Shown one piece after another: positions 35,638-42,188 of a DNA stretch of 42,188 bases (its first letter is position 1; each line of letters begins with the position of its first letter). The notes under the pieces are model-generated. The model was not told the DNA's origin and ran no database searches. It saw nothing but the letters and a program-made list of their open reading frames with translations. This stretch comes from Coprococcus sp. (GTDB taxonomy: Bacteria; Bacillota_A; Clostridia; Lachnospirales; Lachnospiraceae): the NCBI GenBank assembly GCA_017624085.1, contig JAGANU010000002.1, forward strand, positions 1 to 42,188, written 5' to 3'. The position numbers and the translations under genes are program-made.

Positions 35638-37401
35638 ATGGAAAAAGAGATTGTTGCCAAAAAGCGCAATACCAGGTGGTTTGTAACGGTATGCATCCTT
35701 ATTGTTTCCCTGCAATATGCCATGTGTATTCATTATGGACTTAAAAGACAGTATTTATTCTGTGATGAGGTGTATAGCTATGGGCTTGCCAATTCCAATG
35801 ATAAAGCATTTATTCATCCAGGAGAGGATGATGAACCTTTTTTACACTGGGTAACAGGAGATTACTTTACCGATTATATGAATTATGGTGATGAGCATTT
35901 TAATTTCAAGGCAGCTTATACAAACCAGGAGAAGGATGTTCACCCACCTCTATATTATATGCTGTTGCATATAGTATGCAGGTTTTTCCCTGATGCAGGA
36001 TATAGCGTAGTTCCGGGTCTGGTGTTTAATTTTATACTCCTTATTTTTGTGGATGTATTATTATTGTATGTGGCTTCGTACCTCCTTAAAAATAAGTGGT
36101 ATGGTCTCATGGCCGCAGGCTTATGGTCTTTATCGTCAGTGGGAATAAGTAATTGTATGCTGATAAGAATGTATCTGCTTCAGACTCTTAATGTACTGCT
36201 TGTAGCAGCAGCGCATGTATATATTCTAAAGCATAAAAGAAAAATGACTGTGCCGTATTTTATTATGCTGGCAATTACCGTGCTGTTTGGGGGATTAACA
36301 CATTATTATTTTTACTTTTTTGTGGCTGGACTTGGTTTATGTGCGTGTATTTATCTCATGTACATGAAGCAGATAAAGCAGATGCTTGCCTATGGGTTTA
36401 GTCTTATCACAGGCCTTCTGGTGGCATTAATGGTTTTTCCGGCAACACTCAGTCATGTTTTTGGATACAGAGGAAGCTATGCTACCCATAATATAACAGG
36501 AATATCAGAGAAAAAGTTTATCTATTATATAAAGTATGTGAATAGAGCCTGCTTTGCCGGAATTCTACCGGTGCTTATTTTAGCTGCCACGGTGCTTGTT
36601 TTCATATATATACTTACAAGATTTGTGGACATATCAATAAAGACGCAAAGGTCCGGAATGAAGCTTTCATATAATGTAAGCGTAAAAAGGAGGGATATAA
36701 GTAAAGAATTTTCCGGAATTCTTGAAGGTCGACGGATTTTATTTGCCAGTGTGTGTGTGGCCGATTTTATATTGGCGTTTGTAAGCATACAGGGCTCAGA
36801 GCTTGTAAATGCCAGATATATATATTCATCCCTTGCTGTTTTTATCATAGTGCTTGTATGGTGTTTGAAAAAACTTGTATCGGTTGTTACAAAAAAGCAT
36901 ATTATGACTGTAACTTCCATTTTGTGCATTTTCCTTTGCGTTGGCAGTCTGATGGCAAATGGTGTTGACTGGCAGTATGAGGATTATAAGTATAAAAAAA
37001 CTGCAATTGAAGAAATGAGGGGGCAGGATTGTATTATAGTGTGCCATGGCAATGACGAGTGGAACAACATATATGCAGGAGTGAATGTTTTTTCTCAGAT
37101 GGGAAGATGTCGATACGTGTATGATGAACAATTGAGGGATGTCCTTGAGTATATAAAGGATTGTAGCGATGAGGTATATGTAGCATTTATAAATGATCCT
37201 AAGTATGAAAAGGGTGCCATACAAAATATGTTAAAAAGGATAATAAAGGCTTCAAAATATGAACACTTTGAATTACAATATAGCTATTCACCTATATTTG
37301 TTTATAGTTTGACCGTTGATACACGATGTGCGGATAATAATTTTGAACAGGAGAGAGTTGGACATGAAAAAGGTAAGCCTTGTAATACCATGTTTCAATG
37401 A
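35638..37401 (+). CDS. GT-C-type membrane glycosyltransferase (PMT-like)
   Basis: A 587-residue integral membrane protein with about 11-12 hydrophobic spans and a C-terminal extracellular part. The first external loop has Asp43-Glu44 in FCDEVYSYG and later DVHPPLYYMLLH. This is the D/E plus HPPLYY pattern of dolichyl/polyprenyl-phosphate-sugar-dependent GT-C enzymes. ATG 35638 follows GAGGTGAT at 7 bases; the in-frame GTG 35626 is less likely. It overlaps the next gene, a GT2 enzyme likely to make its lipid-linked donor, by 38 bases. The acceptor may be a wall polymer or protein; no evidence here decides. Confidence 0.85.
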   Translation: MEKEIVAKKRNTRWFVTVCILIVSLQYAMCIHYGLKRQYLFCDEVYSYGLANSNDKAFIHPGEDDEPFLHWVTGDYFTDYMNYGDEHFNFKAAYTNQEKDVHPPLYYMLLHIVCRFFPDAGYSVVPGLVFNFILLIFVDVLLLYVASYLLKNKWYGLMAAGLWSLSSVGISNCMLIRMYLLQTLNVLLVAAAHVYILKHKRKMTVPYFIMLAITVLFGGLTHYYFYFFVAGLGLCACIYLMYMKQIKQMLAYGFSLITGLLVALMVFPATLSHVFGYRGSYATHNITGISEKKFIYYIKYVNRACFAGILPVLILAATVLVFIYILTRFVDISIKTQRSGMKLSYNVSVKRRDISKEFSGILEGRRILFASVCVADFILAFVSIQGSELVNARYIYSSLAVFIIVLVWCLKKLVSVVTKKHIMTVTSILCIFLCVGSLMANGVDWQYEDYKYKKTAIEEMRGQDCIIVCHGNDEWNNIYAGVNVFSQMGRCRYVYDEQLRDVLEYIKDCSDEVYVAFINDPKYEKGAIQNMLKRIIKASKYEHFELQYSYSPIFVYSLTVDTRCADNNFEQERVGHEKGKPCNTMFQ

Positions 37402-38314
37402 AGAACAGGCACTTCCTATATTTACAGCAGAGCTGGATAAGGTTATAGGTACGCTGGATGAATACACATTTGAGGTGCTTCTTATAAACGATGGTTCTTC
37501 GGACGGTACTTTAAAGGTTATGAAGACACTGTCAGATACATATTCATATGTCAGATACATTTCCTTTTCAAGGAATTTTGGAAAGGAAGCTGCTATGTAT
37601 GCAGGTCTTTCCAATGCTGATGGAGATTACGTGGCGGTTATGGATGCAGATATGCAGGACCCACCGGCGCTGCTCCCGGAGATGCTTCATATACTAGGGC
37701 AGGGTGAGTATGACAGCGTTGCTACGAGGCGCGTGTCAAGAAAGGGAGAGCCACCTATAAGATCCTGGTTTGCGAGGCTTTTCTATAAGATTATTAACAG
37801 AATATCGGATGCAGATGTTGTTGATGGAGCAAGAGATTTCAGGCTTATGAAGGCCGAGATGAAGGACGCCATCGTTGCCATGTGTGAGAATAACAGATTT
37901 TCAAAGGGTATTTTTGGCTGGGTAGGCTATAGGACAAAGTGGCTTGAGTATGAGAATGTAGAGAGAGTGGCAGGGGAGACAAAGTGGAGCTTCTGGAAGC
38001 TTTTCAGGTATGCTTTAGATGGAATAATCAATTTCTCTGAGGCCCCAATGATGATATCCTCTGGATTTGGAATGTTCTGCACGGTACTTTCATTTGTCAT
38101 GCTTTTGTTTTTCTTTGTGAGAAAGCTTTTATTTGGAGATCCGGTTGCAGGCTGGCCGTCACTTGTGTGTATAATACTTTTTATTGCGGGACTTCAGTTC
38201 CTGTGTATAGGTATGATGGGCAAATACATAGCAAAGACATATATGGAGGTAAAAAACAGACCTCATTACATCGTTGCAGAAACCAACAAGGATGATGTAA
38301 AAAAAATTAACTGA
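37364..38314 (+). CDS. GT2 glycosyltransferase, DPM/GtrB-like
   Basis: A 316-residue enzyme. The N-terminal GT2 domain has SLVIPCFNEEQALPIF, LLINDGSSDGT, and the DxD motif Asp94-Ala-Asp96 in VMDADMQDP. The segment SRNFGKEAAMYAGL is characteristic of polyprenyl-phosphate sugar transferases. Two C-terminal membrane spans (about 235-290) anchor it. It should transfer a sugar from a nucleotide donor to undecaprenyl phosphate on the cytoplasmic side. ATG 37364 follows AGGAGAGAG, inside the end of the GT-C gene, so the two are coupled. The sugar is unknown. A YkcB/YkcC-like pair is the closest parallel I can name. Confidence 0.9.
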   Translation: MKKVSLVIPCFNEEQALPIFTAELDKVIGTLDEYTFEVLLINDGSSDGTLKVMKTLSDTYSYVRYISFSRNFGKEAAMYAGLSNADGDYVAVMDADMQDPPALLPEMLHILGQGEYDSVATRRVSRKGEPPIRSWFARLFYKIINRISDADVVDGARDFRLMKAEMKDAIVAMCENNRFSKGIFGWVGYRTKWLEYENVERVAGETKWSFWKLFRYALDGIINFSEAPMMISSGFGMFCTVLSFVMLLFFFVRKLLFGDPVAGWPSLVCIILFIAGLQFLCIGMMGKYIAKTYMEVKNRPHYIVAETNKDDVKKIN

Positions 38315-38373
38315 TGAAAAAACGGTTATAAGTAATATAAGGGGAAATGTTAAAATAATCGGGGGAAAAGGGT

Positions 38374-39753
38374 ATGGTACTTAACCTAAAATGTTCTTCC
38401 TGTGGCGGTGTGGTTGTAATGAATCCGGAAACCGGCAGGTTGGAGTGTACACAGTGTAATTCGGTATTAAATCCGGAGATAGGAGAAAATAATACAGCTG
38501 TGGTGAAGACTGCTGATGGCACATTTGTGGACAGGCGAAGCTACCAGGAATTAAAGAAAGCAGCAAGAATAAAGCGATATGTGGATGACAATGAGGACTC
38601 CATATATACATTAGATGAGATAAACCTTGGCGCAGATCAGAATTCTCAGAAATATATGGAGATGAATGTGTATGAGTGCAATTCCTGTGGGGCAAAGCTT
38701 ATGGTATCGGCAAAGGAGACATCCAGCTTTTGCGCGTATTGCGGACAGCCCCTGGTGCTTGTGGACAGGGTAAATGATGAGCTTGAGCCGGATCTTATAA
38801 TTCCATTTGGAATATCTCAGACAAAGGCAGAGAAGCTTATTAGAGACAGGTTCTGCAAGGGCTTCTTTGTTCCAAAGGAGATAAAAGAGCTTCAGGTGGA
38901 TAAAATTCGCGGAATATACATTCCTTACTGGCTTACATCTGTTCATGTGAGGAAAAAGCTGAAGTACACAAAAGTTAAAAAAGAAAATACAAAAATATAT
39001 AAGCAGTATGATGTAAGTATGAGCAGGTATGGAAAATCAAATGATACACAGGTAGTGCATCACTGTATGAAGGATGCGGAGTGCATCGTTTCAAGAGTGC
39101 CTTACGATGCATCGAGGCGACTCAATGACAACATATCGCACAGACTCGAGCCATATGATACAAATAAAGGGCTTGATTTTTCTCCGGAATATTTGTCTGG
39201 ATTTTATACAGACCGTTATGATGTACCTCCGAAAGAGGTAATTCAGTACGCCAAGGACAGAAGCTCCAGAATACTTAGGGAGGAGATGCTTTCTACAGAA
39301 GCAAAGGAGGAAAGTCTCTCAATCAAGGCGGAGGATACAGAGTGCAAGCTTACGGACGTGGAATATGCTCTTCTCCCGGCGTGGTTTATGACCTTCAGAT
39401 ATAAGGGAATATTGTACACAGTGGCAGTGAACGGACAGAATGGTAAGGTGGTAGGAAATGTACCTGCAGACAGATTTAAAATTGGCTTTGTTACTCTCTT
39501 GCTGGCTGTCATATTGTGTGTAATATGTGTTTTATGTTCATTGTTTGCATACTCTGCTTTAGCAGTGGATGCAACTTCTGATGTGAAAAATATGATTATG
39601 GGTATGTTTATAGGTGGAATAGCATTATGTGGCGGACTTTTTTGGAAAGCAATAAATGACCTTCACAAGTCCAGACTGGATATACACAGATTCCGTGGCA
39701 CAGGCGTTATCGATTATGTCAAAGAAAGGCAGGATAAGACATGGGTGCAATAA
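38374..39753 (+). CDS. Double zinc-ribbon membrane protein of unknown function
   Basis: A 459-residue protein. It has two zinc ribbons: Cys7, Cys10, Cys25, Cys28 and Cys102, Cys105, Cys120, Cys123, each in CxxC pairs (CSSC, CTQC, CNSC, CAYC). A long mixed alpha/beta region follows (about 130-365; IIPFGISQTKAEKLI and YIPYWL). Two membrane spans lie near residues 370-425, and a basic tail ends the protein. It resembles proteins annotated as TFIIB-type zinc-ribbon proteins in Clostridia, but they have no known function. GGGGGAAAAGGGT precedes ATG 38374. It ends 13 bases inside the next gene. Confidence 0.8.
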   Translation: MVLNLKCSSCGGVVVMNPETGRLECTQCNSVLNPEIGENNTAVVKTADGTFVDRRSYQELKKAARIKRYVDDNEDSIYTLDEINLGADQNSQKYMEMNVYECNSCGAKLMVSAKETSSFCAYCGQPLVLVDRVNDELEPDLIIPFGISQTKAEKLIRDRFCKGFFVPKEIKELQVDKIRGIYIPYWLTSVHVRKKLKYTKVKKENTKIYKQYDVSMSRYGKSNDTQVVHHCMKDAECIVSRVPYDASRRLNDNISHRLEPYDTNKGLDFSPEYLSGFYTDRYDVPPKEVIQYAKDRSSRILREEMLSTEAKEESLSIKAEDTECKLTDVEYALLPAWFMTFRYKGILYTVAVNGQNGKVVGNVPADRFKIGFVTLLLAVILCVICVLCSLFAYSALAVDATSDVKNMIMGMFIGGIALCGGLFWKAINDLHKSRLDIHRFRGTGVIDYVKERQDKTWVQ

Positions 39754-39956
39754 TGGTTTTATTCATCATATTGGGAATATGCTGTGGCATAGCTCTTACA
39801 ATTACCATAGTAATCAGAGCTTTGTTAAGCTCCAACAATATTGGACAAAACGAGCAGTATGGCACAGCTAAATATATAGACTATTCTACCCTGTCGTATC
39901 ATGCAATGTATGATGATAAGGAAGGAATCATGCATTTTGACGGATATTATAAATAA
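39741..39956 (+). CDS. Small single-pass membrane protein
   Basis: A 71-residue protein with an N-terminal hydrophobic span (about 3-28, MVLFIILGICCGIALTITIV), then a polar, Tyr-rich tail (YIDYSTLSYHAMYDD). It overlaps the zinc-ribbon gene by 13 bases and has AGGCAGGATAAG upstream. The overlap and clean membrane start support coding. I do not recognise a family. It may be a partner of the upstream membrane protein. Confidence 0.6.
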   Translation: MGAIMVLFIILGICCGIALTITIVIRALLSSNNIGQNEQYGTAKYIDYSTLSYHAMYDDKEGIMHFDGYYK

Positions 39957-40001
39957 TATATAAAATATTACTTATAATGGGCGTATAAAAAAATAAAGCT
40001 T

Positions 40002-40029
40002 TTGTAAATGCCTTATTGTATGGTAAAAT
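40002..40029 (+). promoter_or_regulatory. Putative promoter of the AraC gene (extended -10)
   Basis: TTGTAA (40002-40007), 16 bases, then TAAAAT (40024-40029), preceded by TGG, which makes an extended -10. The start codon is 44 bases downstream. Confidence 0.55.
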
Positions 40030-40072
40030 AGGTCTAATGCAAATGGTGGTTAAAAAGTTGAAAGGACACATT

Positions 40073-40996
40073 ATGATAAGAAAAGTTGGACTAACTGACA
40101 GCGTTGGTTTTACATGTCTGGAGGATCTCCAATTATCTAACTCTTATATGTCTGGAACAGCAATAAGTCTGGATTATTGTGGCAGGGAAGATTGCATTAA
40201 GGGATGGAAATTTGGGCCATACGTGAGAGAATCATTTGTCATTCACATCGTGAAAAAGGGCAGGGGGTCTTTTTCACTAGGAGGAAAGAAATACGATCTT
40301 GTTCCGGGGCAGGCGTTCATCATTAGACCGGGTGAGGAGACAACATACAAGGCGGATGACGAGGACCCGTGGAGCTACATGTGGGTTGGATTTCACGGCT
40401 ACAGATCTGAAGATTTTATTGAGGCCATGGGCTATAGTAAGGATATGCCGATAATAAAGATTAAGCAGATGGAGCAGTGTACCATATGTATTGATAAGAT
40501 GCTCAGTTATTCGCAGATAACTCGAATAAATGAGGTGAAGAGGCAGAGTGCGCTTATGTATCTGTTTGCAACAATTATGGAGGATAACGCAGATGTTGTC
40601 GGGAACATGGATAACAATGAGTATCCCAGCAAGATATACGTCAAGGCTGCGGTTGACTTCATAACAGAAAAGTATATGAACAAGATTAAGATTGATGACA
40701 TTGCTGATTTTATAGGTATTAGCAGAAGTCATCTTACCGGGAGCTTTAAGAAGGAGATGGGAATTTCCCCTCAGGAGTATTTGATAAACTTCAGACTAGA
40801 GAAGGCAGCAAGCCTGTTAAGGTCTACAAAGGAGCAGATCAATATAATCGCGTATCAGTGCGGATACGAGGATTCGCTCTCATTCTCGAAGGCTTTTAAG
40901 CAAAAGTACGGAATGAGTCCTAAGTCATTTCGGAGTCTGGAGGTTGAGGTAGAGAAGTTTGATTCAAAGGGAGAGCACACTTCTTCAATATTGTAA
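40073..40996 (+). CDS. AraC/XylS-family transcriptional regulator
   Basis: A 307-residue regulator. An N-terminal cupin-type ligand domain (about 35-150; KKGRGSFSLGGKKYDLVPGQAFIIRPGE) is followed by two helix-turn-helix motifs (about 205-300; IDDIADFIGISRSHLTGSFKKEMG, then INIIAYQCGYEDSLSFSKAFKQKYGMSPKSFR). Cupin-AraC proteins usually sense sugars and activate carbohydrate genes. ATG 40073 follows AAAGGACAC. It faces a YesL-type gene, which is a common companion of sugar-utilisation regulators in Clostridia. An array of repeats lies just after its stop. Confidence 0.93.
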   Translation: MIRKVGLTDSVGFTCLEDLQLSNSYMSGTAISLDYCGREDCIKGWKFGPYVRESFVIHIVKKGRGSFSLGGKKYDLVPGQAFIIRPGEETTYKADDEDPWSYMWVGFHGYRSEDFIEAMGYSKDMPIIKIKQMEQCTICIDKMLSYSQITRINEVKRQSALMYLFATIMEDNADVVGNMDNNEYPSKIYVKAAVDFITEKYMNKIKIDDIADFIGISRSHLTGSFKKEMGISPQEYLINFRLEKAASLLRSTKEQINIIAYQCGYEDSLSFSKAFKQKYGMSPKSFRSLEVEVEKFDSKGEHTSSIL

Positions 40997-41054
40997 GTTA
41001 TAGCCAAAATCAGTCATACCAAATTTTAGTTATACCAAAATTAGTCATACCAAA
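40996..41054. repeat. Four iterated 12-bp repeats after the AraC gene
   Basis: AGTCATACCAAA occurs at 41012-41023 and 41043-41054, with one-base variants at 41028-41039 (AGTTATACCAAA) and, with an inserted G, at 40996-41008. Starts are 15-16 bases apart. They overlap the last base of the AraC stop codon. They could be a regulator site array or a slippage product. Confidence 0.75.
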
Positions 41055-41079
41055 TATGAAAAATCAAACCACCATATGT

Positions 41080-41128
41080 AAAAAAGGACGTGCAAACCAT
41101 AAATAAGTGGAGTGCACGTCCCTTTTTT
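41080..41128. terminator. Bidirectional terminator between convergent genes
   Basis: GGACGTGCA (41086-41094) pairs with TGCACGTCC (41113-41121). The stem has an A-run before it and a T-run after it, so it can stop transcription from both sides. It lies between the AraC gene (+) and the YesL-like gene (-). Confidence 0.85.
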
Positions 41129-41139
41129 ATGTGAAGCTG

Positions 41140-41796
41140 TTATAAATCGTCGTCAGTGTATACCTTTCTTATTTCCTCAAGATATGGTGAGAAGGCTTTT
41201 ACAAACATGAAGGATGACACATAGGCGATAAGGCCAAAGCCACAGGCAATAAACAGGAAAATACCTACCATAAATACCTTCACGTTGGAAAGCAGAAAGA
41301 ATACCGGAACAGTGTAAAGTATAAATATTACAAATGTAAATATAATATTCTTTATGGCAAGATACATAGACTGCTTTACAAGCTCAAGAAGAGTGTTCTC
41401 AAATGCACTTATAACCGGAAACAGGTAAATCGCAATAAAGCTTACTGCTACCATAAAAACAATACTTATATAGTAAAGCGGCTTGTTGCTCATGGGGCCA
41501 GTTGGTCCAAATATATAAAAATCCCATGCAAACATCAGAGAAATAAAAAGGAAGATTAGCCATGCTATGGTAGATTTCTTAAAGTTGTCCTTAAATCCCT
41601 TAAAGAACAGCTTTACGATTCCTCCTGTATCCCCGGTACGCTGGTTCCTCATAAGAGCATAGTACATAGCACTTAAGGATGTTCCTATGGTAAAAATGGG
41701 AAGGCTGCATATTAAAAATAAAATATTTACCACAATTATATCTCCGATAGGACTAAACAATCTGGTGAACCATCCATCGTTGCTAAATAGATTCAT
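41140..41796 (-). CDS. DUF624/YesL-family membrane protein
   Basis: A 218-residue protein with about five membrane spans. The opening (FSNDGWFTRLFSPIGDIIVVNILFLICSLPIFTIGTSLSAMYYALMR) and the later FKDNFKKSTIAWLIF are typical of DUF624, whose members sit in carbohydrate-uptake loci and are also called YesL. Its exact function is unknown. It is the only clear minus-strand gene. ATG 41796 follows AGGAGGAT on the minus strand. Its promoter should lie in 41800-41880; a -10-like TATAAA with TTGTGC 18 bases before it is visible but weak. Confidence 0.88.
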   Translation of the reverse strand: MNLFSNDGWFTRLFSPIGDIIVVNILFLICSLPIFTIGTSLSAMYYALMRNQRTGDTGGIVKLFFKGFKDNFKKSTIAWLIFLFISLMFAWDFYIFGPTGPMSNKPLYYISIVFMVAVSFIAIYLFPVISAFENTLLELVKQSMYLAIKNIIFTFVIFILYTVPVFFLLSNVKVFMVGIFLFIACGFGLIAYVSSFMFVKAFSPYLEEIRKVYTDDDL

Positions 41797-42188
41797 ATAT
41801 AAATCCTCCTTCTAATTTATACTACATGTCGTAACTATAGCACAAAAACATGTGCCGTAAGTAGCATATTTTACAATTTCCCATATTCATTCTACATTTT
41901 ACCGTAAATATACACAAAAAAACTGCCAATAATAGCCATATATTATACATTTTTGACAAAAAGCCATAAATCAATTACATAATTCCATGTAAAAACATTT
42001 ATGGAAAATTTATAATTCAGACATAGAAAACACACAGACATAAAATTTAAGCAATTTGGTAAATAGTCAAGAAGTATTTTGAAATGATTTTCAGATAAAA
42101 GGGTAACTTTAATAGACCTACGGCTTATTTCTCAAAAAAAAGACGTAAGTTAGGAATTCGATATGGATTACCTACTCTTTTCCGGAGA
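41797..42188. other. Intergenic region at the window edge
   Basis: AT-rich, with no ORF I can support. It should contain the minus-strand YesL promoter and possibly a divergent promoter for a gene beyond the window. A catabolite-response-like palindrome lies at 42079-42093 but lacks the central CG. Confidence 0.6.

Noticed and set aside
40996..41054. CRISPR array
   Set aside because: Units are only 12 bases with 3-4-base gaps and there are no cas genes; it is an iterated short repeat instead.
42079..42093. Catabolite-response-element-like palindrome
   Set aside because: It lacks the central CG that defines the site, and no target gene is visible.

Overview
The window looks like the replication-origin region of a low-GC Gram-positive anaerobe, most likely a Clostridia member of the Lachnospiraceae type. 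This rests on the classic gene order dnaA-dnaN-yaaA-recF-gyrB-gyrA, an oxygen-sensitive two-subunit Fe-S fumarase, a short archaeal-type prolyl-tRNA synthetase with a C-terminal zinc domain, a spore-coat-kinase (CotS-like) protein, choline-binding-style cell-wall repeats, and tRNA genes without encoded CCA. The family assignment is inference; no species is claimed.

Layout. 1-2381: bipartite origin, with DnaA-box clusters on both sides of dnaA and a run of DnaA-trios beside an AT-rich stretch before dnaN. 2382-9296: clamp, S4 protein, RecF and gyrase. 9356-12999: a small membrane protein, then fumarase alpha and beta split by a large DUF4153-type membrane protein. 13188-14408: a secreted fibronectin-III protein ending at a strong terminator. 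14494-14895: tRNA Ser-Asn-Cys operon with its promoter and terminator. 14811-17726: an accessory patch. A perfect 84-bp direct repeat of the tRNA-Cys 3' part and terminator brackets one AAA/DUF4143 ATPase gene, and a second relative follows. 17800-25626: an envelope cluster (FHA protein, zinc-ribbon/TPR membrane protein, small protein, FtsW/RodA glycosyltransferase, L,D-transpeptidase with wall-binding repeats, lipoprotein). 25891-28613: MerR-type coiled-coil protein and an OmpR-type two-component system. 28679-35438: pseudouridine synthase, ProRS, CCA-adding enzyme, CotS-like protein and phosphosugar mutase. 35638-39956: GT-C and GT2 glycosyltransferases, zinc-ribbon membrane protein and a small membrane protein. 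40073-41796: AraC regulator convergent with a DUF624/YesL protein. 41797-42188: no gene seen.

Most of the window is housekeeping and is transcribed away from the origin on the + strand; only the last gene is reversed. The strongest unexpected items are the tRNA-Cys repeat-bounded ATPase cassette (a minimal integrated element with no visible integrase), a long hairpin that would mask the ribosome-binding site of the CotS-like gene, and a membrane-protein gene translationally coupled between the two fumarase subunits. Less certain ones are an array of four roughly 12-bp repeats just after the AraC gene and the conserved DnaA-trio origin element. Starts were moved from the longest ORF to an internal codon where a Shine-Dalgarno sequence and family alignment agreed; each such change is noted.
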